NCBI GenBank assembly: GCA_032017425.1
Contig: DALZPW010000010.1
DNA: 64,000 nucleotides
Direction: 5' to 3' (one strand)
Source: Faucicola tetraodonis
GTDB taxonomy: Bacteria; Pseudomonadota; Gammaproteobacteria; Pseudomonadales; Moraxellaceae
Shown: in pieces, positions 54,413 through 62,663 of the stretch
How positions within the stretch are numbered: the first letter of the stretch is position 1
Layout of the letters: each line of letters starts with the position of its first letter
Translations under genes and position numbers: made by a program
The notes under the pieces: generated by a model
Seen by the model: only the letters and a program-made list of their open reading frames with translations
Told to the model about the DNA's origin: nothing
Databases searched by the model: none

Positions 54413-55654
54413 ATGCAACAAATCAGATTACCTAACAAACCCCCTTATTCTCCCCATCCTGTACTCAATTTAGGCTTTCGCATTTTCTTTTTAGGTGCAG
54501 CAGTGTTTGCGATTTTGACGATGCTGAAATGGGCATACATAACGTTTGCCACGCGGTTTGAGTTTGATGGTACGAATCAGATGATGCCGTTTTACTGGCA
54601 TGGTCATGAGATGTTGTATGGTTACGCACTGGCAGTGATTGCAGGGTTTTTGTTGACCGCCGTGAAAGCTTGGACTCAGCAGTCTATGCCTTATGGTTAT
54701 AAGTTGTTGGTAATTTTTGTACCTTGGGCGTTGGCTCGAGTGTTATTTTTGGCCAACGGCATCAATATCAACACCGGCACGCTGATAGCGGCTGCGAGTG
54801 ATATCATATTTTGGTTATTAACCGCCTCTTTTGTTATCTTACCGATTTATCGCGTTCGGCAAAAACGCCAAATCGGTATCGTGGCTAAGTTGCTTTTATT
54901 ATTCATCGGACAGGTTTGGTTTTATGTTGCGCTATTTACCCAAAACAATAATGGCATGCATATGAGCCTGTTATTTGGGTTGTATTTGATTGTTGGCGTG
55001 GTGCTTACCATCGGTAGACGCGTGATGCCAATGTTTATTGAACATGGGATAGCTACGGGTGGGGAAGTACGACAGAAAGTTAAAAATTCTGATTTGCTGG
55101 ATCGGCTCAGTCTGTTAGGATTTTTTGCCTTTATGCTGAGTGATGTGTTTCTAACGGGCTATCGTTGGGCAGTGTGTGCCAGCGGTACGGCAGCGCTAGT
55201 CATTGCGATCAGCAATTTAATACGACTTAAAAACTGGTATTTGCCAGAAATTTGGTCAAAACCACTACTGTGGTCACTTTGGCTAAGCTTTTTTGGTATG
55301 GTGATTGGGTTTTTCCTATTTGTATTAGTCCCTTTTGGTATCATCAATCACAGCTTAGCGATGCATGCCGTTGTGATATCAGGTATTGGGCTAATGACAC
55401 TGGCAATGATGTCGCGGGTATCTTTGGGTCATACCGGACGTAATATCCATCAGCCGCCCAAAACCGTTACTGTCATTTTTATTAGCATGACGATGGCTTG
55501 GTTGGCGAGGGCGGTATTGGGTTGGATACTGCCTGATTATTACTTTGCTACGCTGGCAATGGCTCAAGCGTTTTGGATTGTCGCCTTCTTGGTATTTGTA
55601 GCGAGTTATGCGCCTATCTTAACTTTGCCAAGAACAGATAAATTATTTGGTTAG
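54413..55654 (+). CDS. nnrS: NnrS family heme-copper membrane protein
   Basis: A polytopic inner-membrane protein with about 12 helices that helps bacteria withstand nitric oxide. The 413 residues have the family start FRIFFLGAAVFAIL, the conserved FYWHGHEMLYGYALAVIAGFLLTAVKAWT with metal-ligating histidines near residue 65, GRRVMPMFIEHGI and RVSLGHTGR. The ATG at 54413 has AAGTGAG upstream; a GTG at 54401 does not. No nitric oxide reductase or nitrite reductase gene is in the window. Confidence 0.92.
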   Translation: MQQIRLPNKPPYSPHPVLNLGFRIFFLGAAVFAILTMLKWAYITFATRFEFDGTNQMMPFYWHGHEMLYGYALAVIAGFLLTAVKAWTQQSMPYGYKLLVIFVPWALARVLFLANGININTGTLIAAASDIIFWLLTASFVILPIYRVRQKRQIGIVAKLLLLFIGQVWFYVALFTQNNNGMHMSLLFGLYLIVGVVLTIGRRVMPMFIEHGIATGGEVRQKVKNSDLLDRLSLLGFFAFMLSDVFLTGYRWAVCASGTAALVIAISNLIRLKNWYLPEIWSKPLLWSLWLSFFGMVIGFFLFVLVPFGIINHSLAMHAVVISGIGLMTLAMMSRVSLGHTGRNIHQPPKTVTVIFISMTMAWLARAVLGWILPDYYFATLAMAQAFWIVAFLVFVASYAPILTLPRTDKLFG

Positions 55655-55655
55655 T

Positions 55656-56159
55656 TTATTTAACGGTAAACTGCTCATCAGCTATGGCAACTTTGGGTGG
55701 CTCGATATAAGGTAACACAGCGCCACGGCAACTTTCTCTACTATTTTTAGTCGCAGCAAGCAGCTTTAAGCGCGCCAAATACTGGGCTTTTAACGCATTA
55801 AAGCTTTGTTTATCCACACCCGATGTATTTAAGGCGGTTAATTCAGCCGTAGCGACCCAGCGGTCAACAGTATTATAGTGCTCGCGAGAATGGCGCCAAC
55901 CAAACTCACAAAATTCTGCTTCTGCCCAAATAAGTTTGACTTCACTATCGGCTACTGTTTTGACGAGCGGGGTAAACGCAGGCGTTTGTTTAATGGTCAA
56001 CAGACTTGCCCAAAGATCGGGACGCTGTAAACCTGATGTAGGCGGAATGTCTGCTGTCAAAGGCAGTTTGTCAACTTGGTTGGTTTTTAACGCCTCAACA
56101 ATACTTAATGCTTCAGCCAGCGCAGATAAGCTGATGTTTTTAACCTTTTGTATCATCAT
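55656..56159 (-). CDS. Hypothetical protein, unknown family
   Basis: A 167-residue soluble, mostly helical protein that I cannot place. It has no signal peptide or membrane segment. Visible features are ALAEALSIVEALKTNQVDKLP near the start, WASLLTIKQTPAFTPLVKTVADSEVKLIWAEAEFCEFGWRHSREHYNTVDRW in the middle, and two cysteines (AEFCEF, ESCRGAV). It is convergent with nnrS, with stop codons only 1 bp apart, and divergent from ppk2 with 57 bp between them. Confidence 0.65.
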   Translation of the reverse strand: MMIQKVKNISLSALAEALSIVEALKTNQVDKLPLTADIPPTSGLQRPDLWASLLTIKQTPAFTPLVKTVADSEVKLIWAEAEFCEFGWRHSREHYNTVDRWVATAELTALNTSGVDKQSFNALKAQYLARLKLLAATKNSRESCRGAVLPYIEPPKVAIADEQFTVK

Positions 56160-56216
56160 ACCTTCATAATTTTGTCATATTATCAGCATTTTTAATGCTC
56201 ATTAGAGAACGTCAAT

Positions 56217-57230
56217 ATGCCAAATAATCAGCCCACTGCTAATAGCAACCTCACTATCAGCAATCATATTACCGATATGCTTGATGACCTGCCCCAATCA
56301 CAGTTTTTAAATGATGAAACCCTCAAAAACAATGATAGACTGCGACAACAAATGCATGAAGACTTGATTGACAGCTATGACGAAGAGATTGAGTCGGAAA
56401 TGGACGACTACATCCAAGATTTACGGTATGACGGGCAGCCGTTAACCGACAGCCAAAAAATCGCTCGCCATATTTATTTTAATGAATTGATTCGTCTGCA
56501 AAAAGAACTCATTAAATTGCAAGATTGGGTAGTAGCAACCGGTGAGCGCATCGTTGTCATCTTTGAAGGTCGCGATTCAGCAGGTAAAGGCGGTGCTATC
56601 AAACGTATCACCCAACGGCTCAATCCGCGCGTCTGCCGTGTGGCAGCCCTGCCAGCGCCCAATGACCGCGAAAAGACCCAATGGTATTTTCAGCGCTATG
56701 TCGCGCACCTGCCAGCCGCGGGCGAGATTGTGTTATTTGACCGCAGTTGGTACAACCGTGCTGGGGTTGAGCGAGTGATGGGATTTTGTACTGACGCGCA
56801 ATACGAAGAGTTTTTTGAGTCAGTGCCAGAATTTGAGCGTATGTTGGTGCGCTCGGGGATTCGCTTAATCAAATATTGGTTTTCTATTTCAGATGACGAG
56901 CAAGAGTCACGCTTTATGAGCCGTATTTATGACCCGCTAAAACAGTGGAAACTCTCACCGATGGATTTAGAATCGCGCCGCCGCTGGGAAGATTATACCA
57001 AAGCCAAGGAAGTGATGTTTGAACGCACCCATATCCCAGAAGCTCGTTGGTGGGTGGTTGAGGGTGATGATAAGAAAAAAGCGCGGCTAAACTGCATCAA
57101 CCATCTGCTCTCACAAATTCCCTACCAAGAAATACAACGGGATGAAGTGGTATTGCCAGAGCGTGAGCATCACGACAATTACCAACGTGAGCCTATCGCT
57201 GAAGATATGTATGTGCCCAACGTGTACTAA
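56217..57230 (+). CDS. ppk2: Polyphosphate kinase 2
   Basis: PPK2 phosphorylates nucleotides from polyphosphate. The 337 residues contain the Walker A FEGRDSAGKGGAIKRI near residue 115, the APNDREKTQWYFQRYVAHLPAAGEIVLFDRSWYNRAGVERVMGF block with the Walker B DRSW, the lid SRIYDPLKQWKLSPMDLESRRRWEDYTKAKE, and the C-terminal WWVVEGDDKKKARLNCI. The size and motif set fit class I PPK2 (single domain). The N-terminal ~80 residues are acidic and less conserved. Together with ppx at 19.1 kb the strain has genes for both use and breakdown of polyphosphate. Confidence 0.95.
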   Translation: MPNNQPTANSNLTISNHITDMLDDLPQSQFLNDETLKNNDRLRQQMHEDLIDSYDEEIESEMDDYIQDLRYDGQPLTDSQKIARHIYFNELIRLQKELIKLQDWVVATGERIVVIFEGRDSAGKGGAIKRITQRLNPRVCRVAALPAPNDREKTQWYFQRYVAHLPAAGEIVLFDRSWYNRAGVERVMGFCTDAQYEEFFESVPEFERMLVRSGIRLIKYWFSISDDEQESRFMSRIYDPLKQWKLSPMDLESRRRWEDYTKAKEVMFERTHIPEARWWVVEGDDKKKARLNCINHLLSQIPYQEIQRDEVVLPEREHHDNYQREPIAEDMYVPNVY

Positions 57231-57247
57231 TTTTTTTAGTTTACTCC

Positions 57248-57280
57248 CACAAAAAGGATACGCTATGTATCCTTTTTTAA
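57248..57280. terminator. Terminator after ppk2
   Basis: AAAAAGGATAC pairs with GTATCCTTTTTT around gctat, between convergent ppk2 and the histidine kinase gene. Confidence 0.9.
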
Positions 57281-57323
57281 ATGCCCCCTGTTGTTGGTAA
57301 AGTAAGCTTCAGCAGTGGGCAAG

Positions 57324-58766
57324 TCAGCGCTTAAAGAGACTGACTTGGAAACCGCAAATCTGCCCATCGTGTTCTAGGTTCTGTAGGGTAATTTGCAAAC
57401 CATGCAGCTCAGCGATACGGCGCACAATCGACAGACCCAAGCCACTACCAATCTCAGCTTGACCTGCGGGACGAAAAAACCGCTCTGATAGCCGAGCAAG
57501 GTCGATAGGTGCAACCCCATTGCCATTGTCGATGACTGAAATCACCTCGCTATCTAACACTAACCGAATCGTGGTATGGTCAGGGCTATAGCGAATGGCA
57601 TTGTCCAATAGGTTACGCAGCAAAATGCCGATTAACGTGGCGTTACCTGTCAAAGGCAAAATAGCTTTGGCATCCACTAACACATCACGGCGTAATTGGC
57701 TGTTTTTTTCGCGGGCACGACGGTTGACTTCTGAGAGGATATCATTGGATAGGGCTATCCAATCAATCGGTGCAAAGGTCTGCGGGTCGAGCCCTTGCTG
57801 TGGCGCCAGTTTTGCCAAAATCAGCAATTGTTCGACCAGTCGATTGGCGCGCTCATTACTATGACTGATTTGTCGGCAGTGACTCAGGAGTGCATCGGTT
57901 TGACTATCGGTTAAATTGGCTTGCAAAATGGTTTGTTGTAGTACATCGGTCTGTAGTTTGATGGCAGTGAGCGGGCTGCGTAATTCATGAGAGGCATCTG
58001 CGGTAAAGCGTTTTTCACGCTCAAGGGTATCCGCGACTTTATCAAATAACTCATTAAGCGCGTTTAGCAAGGGTTGAATTTCTAATGGTGTATCGACCGA
58101 TAATGGGGTTTTATCTTCAGGGCTGCGAGTGCTCAACAAGTCACTAATCCGTTTAAGTGGAACAAACCCTCGTCGCACTGACAGCCATGTCAGCATAATC
58201 AATAGCAGCACCCCAATCAGCGAGGGAACGAGTTGAATGGTTAATGATTTATAGATAATCTCTTGACGCGAATTAAGGTTTTGCCCGATAGCGATGAGAT
58301 GGTTGGTAGCGTCGTCATGCGCATAAAACAGGCGCCACGAGTGACTAAAGGGATTGAGCTCTTGATAGGCACTGTTGTTTTCCAAAAACCCATGTTGTTT
58401 GGGCAAAAATGTAAAATGCTGACCGTCTTTATCAGCCATCAGTAATTTACCGTTTTGATCCCAAATCGCAAAACCCATATAGTCTTCTTCGGCATCCCCT
58501 AAATCGCCTGATAGCAAGCCATTTTCAAGATTTAAAATTTTAGGCTCATTGGCAGGGTTGGTGAGATGAAGCTTAACGTCTTGAGAAATACCAATCAGAT
58601 AGCGGGCTAATTGGGTGATTTGGGTGTCATTGATTTCGTTGATTTCGTGCGAAAGCCGCCATACCGATATGAGGGTAATCGATAGCCAAATAATCGGTAG
58701 TCCGATGAGCAGGGAGTTGAGTAGCTGCCTTTGGATACTATAAGGTTTTTGGGTGGTAGGGGTCAT
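57324..58766 (-). CDS. Sensor histidine kinase (QseC/PmrB-like)
   Basis: A 480-residue inner-membrane kinase. Two membrane helices at about 17-36 and 173-196 enclose a periplasmic sensor segment of about 135 residues. A HAMP-like region follows, then the phosphoacceptor H260 in DASHELRSPLTAI, the N box LLRNLLDNAIRYSPD, the G1 box VIDNGNGVAP and G2 GSGLGLSIVRRIAELHG. The sensor segment gives no clear ligand. It is the last gene of the PepSY - cytochrome b561 - regulator - kinase run and starts 34 bp after the regulator stop. Confidence 0.92.
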   Translation of the reverse strand: MTPTTQKPYSIQRQLLNSLLIGLPIIWLSITLISVWRLSHEINEINDTQITQLARYLIGISQDVKLHLTNPANEPKILNLENGLLSGDLGDAEEDYMGFAIWDQNGKLLMADKDGQHFTFLPKQHGFLENNSAYQELNPFSHSWRLFYAHDDATNHLIAIGQNLNSRQEIIYKSLTIQLVPSLIGVLLLIMLTWLSVRRGFVPLKRISDLLSTRSPEDKTPLSVDTPLEIQPLLNALNELFDKVADTLEREKRFTADASHELRSPLTAIKLQTDVLQQTILQANLTDSQTDALLSHCRQISHSNERANRLVEQLLILAKLAPQQGLDPQTFAPIDWIALSNDILSEVNRRAREKNSQLRRDVLVDAKAILPLTGNATLIGILLRNLLDNAIRYSPDHTTIRLVLDSEVISVIDNGNGVAPIDLARLSERFFRPAGQAEIGSGLGLSIVRRIAELHGLQITLQNLEHDGQICGFQVSLFKR

Positions 58767-58800
58767 AATGGTAACCGCTTAAAGCGGGATATCGGGCGAA

Positions 58801-59478
58801 TCATTCAGGGCGCTGCAAGGCAGGATTGAGATAATAGCCAATACCACGCCGAGTGAGGATAAAATCATTGCCGAGTTTTTTTCGCAGGTTATGAATATGT
58901 ACTTCAATCGCGTTGCTTTCGATATCTTGCTGCCAACCGTATAGCTTATCCTCAAGGCTGGCACGGCTATGCACCAAATTGGGATAGCTAATAAACTGCT
59001 CAAGAACGGTGATTTCTTTGGCAGTCAAGTCCACCCATTTTCCTTGATAAAAAACTTGCTGCTGCTGTGGCAAATAGCTGACATCCCCATAGCGGATTTC
59101 AGTCTGACTGCGACCTTGGCTACGGCGAATCAAAGCCTGCAAACGGGCAACCACTTCATCTAAAGCAAACGGTTTGACCAAATAATCGTCTGCGCCAGCA
59201 TTGAGACCTGCCACGCGGTTGGCAATGGCATCGCGCGCCGTAATAATCAAGACAGGCGTGTCAATCTTTTGTTGTCGCCAGTTGGCTAAAATGGTCATCC
59301 CATCGCCACGTGGCAAGGTCAAATCCAATAACACGGCATCAAACACCCCTTCATGAATGGCCATTTCACCGAGTTTGGCATCCGCAAACCAATCCACCAT
59401 CATATTTTGTTGGCTCAAGCCTTTGACAATGCCATCGGCAATGGTGGCATCATCTTCAATCAGTAAAATTCGGGTCAT
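58801..59478 (-). CDS. OmpR-family response regulator (QseB/PmrA-like)
   Basis: A 225-residue two-domain regulator. The receiver domain has DD at residues 9-10, the phosphoacceptor Asp52 in AVLLDLTLPRGDG, the Thr in LIITARD and the Lys in YLVKPF. The C-terminal winged-helix DNA-binding domain includes LTAKEITVLEQFISYPNLVHSRASLEDKLYGW and NAIEVHIHNLRKKLG...TRRGIGYYL. It pairs with the downstream histidine kinase. A direct repeat of TTAAG/CTAAG half-sites upstream of the PepSY gene may be its operator. Confidence 0.94.
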   Translation of the reverse strand: MTRILLIEDDATIADGIVKGLSQQNMMVDWFADAKLGEMAIHEGVFDAVLLDLTLPRGDGMTILANWRQQKIDTPVLIITARDAIANRVAGLNAGADDYLVKPFALDEVVARLQALIRRSQGRSQTEIRYGDVSYLPQQQQVFYQGKWVDLTAKEITVLEQFISYPNLVHSRASLEDKLYGWQQDIESNAIEVHIHNLRKKLGNDFILTRRGIGYYLNPALQRPE

Positions 59479-59521
59479 GAGGGTATTCCGTGGGTTTTAT
59501 CTTATTTTTTAGCAAAGGTAT

Positions 59522-60061
59522 TTATTGAACGGTTTTTTCACCCGTTATCATCGATTTTACCAAGTTTTGTTGTTGTAGTCTTCCCATTATAATCGCGGCT
59601 GCCACATGTAAAGGGACTAGTACCCAAAGACTGTTGGCTAAAAATTCGTGAATCGCTTGGATGCTATCGTCTCCCCAAAATTGGTCGGTGGTTTGCAGAT
59701 AGCCTGTGACACCCAGCGCAATAATAACGCCCCACAGTGCAAACATCATCAGCGCACCCAACGGATTGTGACCCAGATGACCTTGAAACTTATGCTGCTT
59801 GATGTCGGTCATATGATCGCGAATGCGGGTAGGGGTAGGGAAAAAATTATTAAATCTGGCGTATTGGCTACCCACCAATCCCCAAATCAAACGAGACACT
59901 ACCAGCGCCACGACGGCATAACCCATGTACTCATGCACATCACTACCACCTTCAGTGACGATAAGGTTGGCAAAAATACCCGCAGCGACTGCCCAATGAG
60001 TGATGCGCACCCAAATATCCCAGACTTTGACGGTTTGTGCAGATTGTGGTTGTGGTAACAT
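59522..60061 (-). CDS. Cytochrome b561 family protein
   Basis: A 179-residue inner-membrane di-heme cytochrome of the CybB/hydrogenase b-type kind. Four helices carry likely heme histidines: RITHWAVAAGIFANLI, DVHEYMGYAVVALVVSRLIWG, and LVPLHVAAAIIMG plus one in the HEFLANSLW region. The conserved pattern VWDIWVRITHW at the N-terminus and RDHMTDIKQHKFQGHLGHNPLGALMMFALW in the middle are family hallmarks. It may move electrons from quinol to a periplasmic acceptor. It sits between the PepSY gene and the two-component system, a recurring cluster. Confidence 0.92.
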   Translation of the reverse strand: MLPQPQSAQTVKVWDIWVRITHWAVAAGIFANLIVTEGGSDVHEYMGYAVVALVVSRLIWGLVGSQYARFNNFFPTPTRIRDHMTDIKQHKFQGHLGHNPLGALMMFALWGVIIALGVTGYLQTTDQFWGDDSIQAIHEFLANSLWVLVPLHVAAAIIMGRLQQQNLVKSMITGEKTVQ

Positions 60062-60173
60062 TGTTATTTTCCATTGTCTAAAATATCAACACGGCTAAAT
60101 TAGCCGTGTGAAGGCATAACATTGGCAAACCTACCTCAAATTGCGGTGGTTGGACGGTTTGCTTATCCTATCA

Positions 60174-60449
60174 TTAGTCGATTTCTGATTTAACGATTTT
60201 GCCGTCTTTGGTATCAAAGTACATTTCGACTTTTTTCCCACCTTTGCTTTTGCCATACATTTCATAGCAGTTGCCATCGGTTTTGAATTTTTTGATAGTA
60301 AAGCCATGTTTTTCTAACGCTTTTTGAAAATCGGCTTGCGGGATTTGTTCGTTTTTTGGGTGCGCTTGGCAGTTGGCTTCGGCAAATGCGCTGCTAGCTG
60401 ATAACATAGCGAGTGCCAATAAGCCTGAGGTAATTAATGATTTTTTCAT
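60174..60449 (-). CDS. Secreted PepSY-domain protein
   Basis: A 91-residue periplasmic protein with signal peptide MKKSLITSGLLALAMLSASSAFA (cleavage after AFA). The mature part is a single PepSY-like domain (FQKALEKHGFTIKKFKTDGNCYEMYGKSKGGKKVEMYFDTKDGKIVKSEI) with a cysteine pair. Such small PepSY proteins are often encoded with a cytochrome b561 and a two-component system, as here, and may be part of a metal- or redox-stress response. It is the first gene of the cluster. Confidence 0.88.
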   Translation of the reverse strand: MKKSLITSGLLALAMLSASSAFAEANCQAHPKNEQIPQADFQKALEKHGFTIKKFKTDGNCYEMYGKSKGGKKVEMYFDTKDGKIVKSEID

Positions 60450-60544
60450 AATGCCATCCTAAGTTTTTGATAAAGTTGTTAGGTCACGGGATAAGGTTGA
60501 TACTGAGGTATATCCGAGTGGCTGAGTGTATTAAAACAACGTAA

Positions 60545-60562
60545 CCTTAACGAAAACTTAGC
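60545..60562 (-). promoter_or_regulatory. Putative response-regulator box upstream of the PepSY gene
   Basis: On the minus strand CTAAG and TTAAG half-sites lie 11 bp apart (CTAAG-ttttcg-TTAAGG), the spacing typical of OmpR-family sites such as PmrA and QseB boxes. The site is about 100 bp upstream of the PepSY start. The match is short and could be chance. Confidence 0.35.
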
Positions 60563-60605
60563 TGAAGATAGCGCAATAAAAATTGAAGCGAAAAATTAAA
60601 ACCAC

Positions 60606-60633
60606 TTGCAAAAGCAAAATTTTTTGGTAAAAT
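60606..60633 (+). promoter_or_regulatory. Promoter of tRNA-Val
   Basis: TTGCAA, a 16-bp spacer and TAAAAT, ending 39 bp before the mature tRNA. Confidence 0.65.
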
Positions 60634-60672
60634 GGCACTCCTACTTACGCAAGTAGATTGTTAGACCCTTTT

Positions 60673-60749
60673 AGGCATATAGCTCAGTTGGTTAGAGCAC
60701 CACCTTGACATGGTGGGGGTCGTCTGTTCGAGTCAGATTATGCCTACCA
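60673..60749 (+). tRNA. tRNA-Val(GAC)
   Basis: A 77-nt tRNA with encoded CCA. The acceptor AGGCATA pairs with TATGCCT, the anticodon arm CCACC-TTGACAT-GGTGG gives GAC (reads GUC/GUU), and the T arm is GTCTG-TTCGAGT-CAGAT. Confidence 0.96.
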
Positions 60750-60758
60750 TATTCCAAA

Positions 60759-60791
60759 AGCCCCAGTCGATTGATTGGGGCTTTTTTATTG
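60759..60791 (+). terminator. Terminator of tRNA-Val
   Basis: AAGCCCCAGTCGATTGATTGGGGCTTTTTT: the stem AAGCCCCA/TGGGGCTT with a T run, 10 bp past the CCA end of the tRNA. Confidence 0.9.
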
Positions 60792-60883
60792 CAGTGATAT
60801 CAAGGGTTTACGTGGTTTTTCGAGAATTGAAATTTTGACCACTTTTGTGATTTTGGGCACCTTTTTTACTACAGAAATTGAAT

Positions 60884-60913
60884 GGTGACCAAAAGGTGAC
60901 CATTTGGTGACCA
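60884..60913 (+). repeat. Three GGTGACCA iterons at 11-bp period
   Basis: GGTGACCA occurs at 60884-60891, 60895-60902 and 60906-60913, separated by aaa and ttt, so the copies are one DNA helical turn apart. Related words lie nearby (TTTTGACCAC near 60833-60842 and TTTTTGGTCAC near 60951). They lie between tRNA-Val and the CRISPR trailer. They could be arm-type integrase sites or the remnant of a mobile element, or binding sites of an unknown protein. Confidence 0.6.
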
Positions 60914-62351
60914 CGCATTTTTTTAAGAATTTTAATTTCACACCCACTTGTTTTTGGTCACTTTAGTAAAAATAAATAAACTTCACTGTTTTACTAATTA
61001 AGACTCAGCCGCCTGTGTGGTGGTGAAGAAAAACTGGTCAGCCGCGCCCTTAAAATCTTTTTTCTAAGCCGCCTGTGTGGCGGTGAATCTACTCGTGTCC
61101 CTTTATCAAATAACCAATGTTTTCTAAGCCGCCTATGTGGCGGTGAATCAATTATTGCGGTTATGAGCCTAAATGATGAATTTCTAAGCCGCCTATGTGG
61201 CGGTGAATTTTTACTGGCTATTGTATGTCGTTGCAATAATTTTCTAAGCCGCCTGTGTGGCGGTGAATATATTCGTCAAACATAAACTTAAATATATTAG
61301 TTTCTAAGCCGCCTGTGTGGCGGTGAATATCCCCTTACCAATTAAGTGGTGCTTTATTTTTTTCTAAGCCGCCTGTGTGGCGGTGAATATAGATTTATCT
61401 ATACGTGGTTCATTAGGGACATTTCTAAGCCGCCTGTGTGGCGGTGAATATGGGTGATATTGCTATTGACCATCAACAAACTTTCTAAGCCGCCTGTGTG
61501 GCGGTGAATAACGTCAAACCGTGTAAGCCTTGATGATGGCGTTTCTAAGCCGCCTGTGTGGCGGTGAATATGATGTTCGTCGGTGCTTGTCTCTTTCTAA
61601 TTTTCTAAGCCGCCTGTGTGGCGGTGAATAGCAAGTCTTAACAGGTGCAGGGCTGACGCTTTTTCTAAGCCGCCTGTGTGGCGGTGAATAACCTAGCAAT
61701 TAAGCTAGGTTTTTTATTTAATTTCTAAGCCGCCTGTGTGGCGGTGAATCTTTTGGCTTGAAGTTCTAGAAGATGATGAATTTTCTAAGCCGCCTGTGTG
61801 GCGGTGAATTGAAGCAATCACTGAGATTATTGACGTTAAATTTTTCTAAGCCGCCTGTGTGGCGGTGAATGGTTAAAAACGTCAATGATGCACTATCAGC
61901 TGATTTCTAAGCCGCCTGTGTGGCGGTGAATTTATTGATAACTTGCTCACTGGCATCTAGATATTTCTAAGCCGCCTGTGTGGCGGTGAATCCGTCGGTG
62001 ATGTTGACGCTGCATACGGGTATTTTCTAAGCCGCCTGTGTGGCGGTGAATAAAACAATGAGCCAACGAAATAATTTTTTCATTTTCTAAGCCGCCTGTG
62101 TGGCGGTGAATAGTCTATCCATTTTCGTGATGATGGTACTATCTTTCTAAGCCGCCTGTGTGGCGGTGAAGGGGTATATGCGTATAAGCAACTATCCGCA
62201 CAGTTTCTAAGCCGCCTATGTGGCGGTGAAGAGAAGTGCTAAGTTTCCCTTGTGTCTCAAATTTTTCTAAGCCGCCTATGTGGCGGTGAAGTAACCAGTA
62301 TTTCTGAGCAATTTATCAAACAATTTCTAAGCCGCCTATGTGGCGGTGAAG

Positions 62352-62663
62352 CTTGGGTGTCGTTGAGTGGGGCAGTTTGTTTATTTCTAAGCCGCCTATG
62401 TGGCGGTGAAGAATCGTACTATCAATCGGATTGCCTTTGTTTTTTTCTAAGCCGCCTATGTGGCGGTGAAGCCCTGCTATCACCGACCCTTTGGAATTTG
62501 GTATTTCTAAGCCGCCTATGTGGCGGTGAAGCTTGGGTGTCGTTGAGTGGGGCAGTTNNNNNNNNNNNNNNNNNNNNNNNNNNNNNNNNNNNNNNNNNNN
62601 NNNNNNNNNNNNNNNNNNNNNNNNNNNNNNNNNNNNNNNNNNNNNNNNNNNNNNNNNTGTTTA
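62352..62663 (-). repeat. Duplicated spacer flanking a three-unit segment
   Basis: The spacer at 62352-62383 (plus strand starts CTTGGGTGTCGTTGAGTGGG) recurs at 62532-62557 plus 62658-62663, split by the N run. Joined, the two pieces make exactly the same 32 bp. The copies are three repeat units (180 bp) apart. Confidence 0.85.
62558..62657. other. Assembly gap of 100 N inside a CRISPR spacer
   Basis: Exactly 100 N, the usual placeholder for a scaffold gap of unknown size. It lies in the second copy of the duplicated spacer, so the real number of repeat units here is unknown. Confidence 0.98.
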
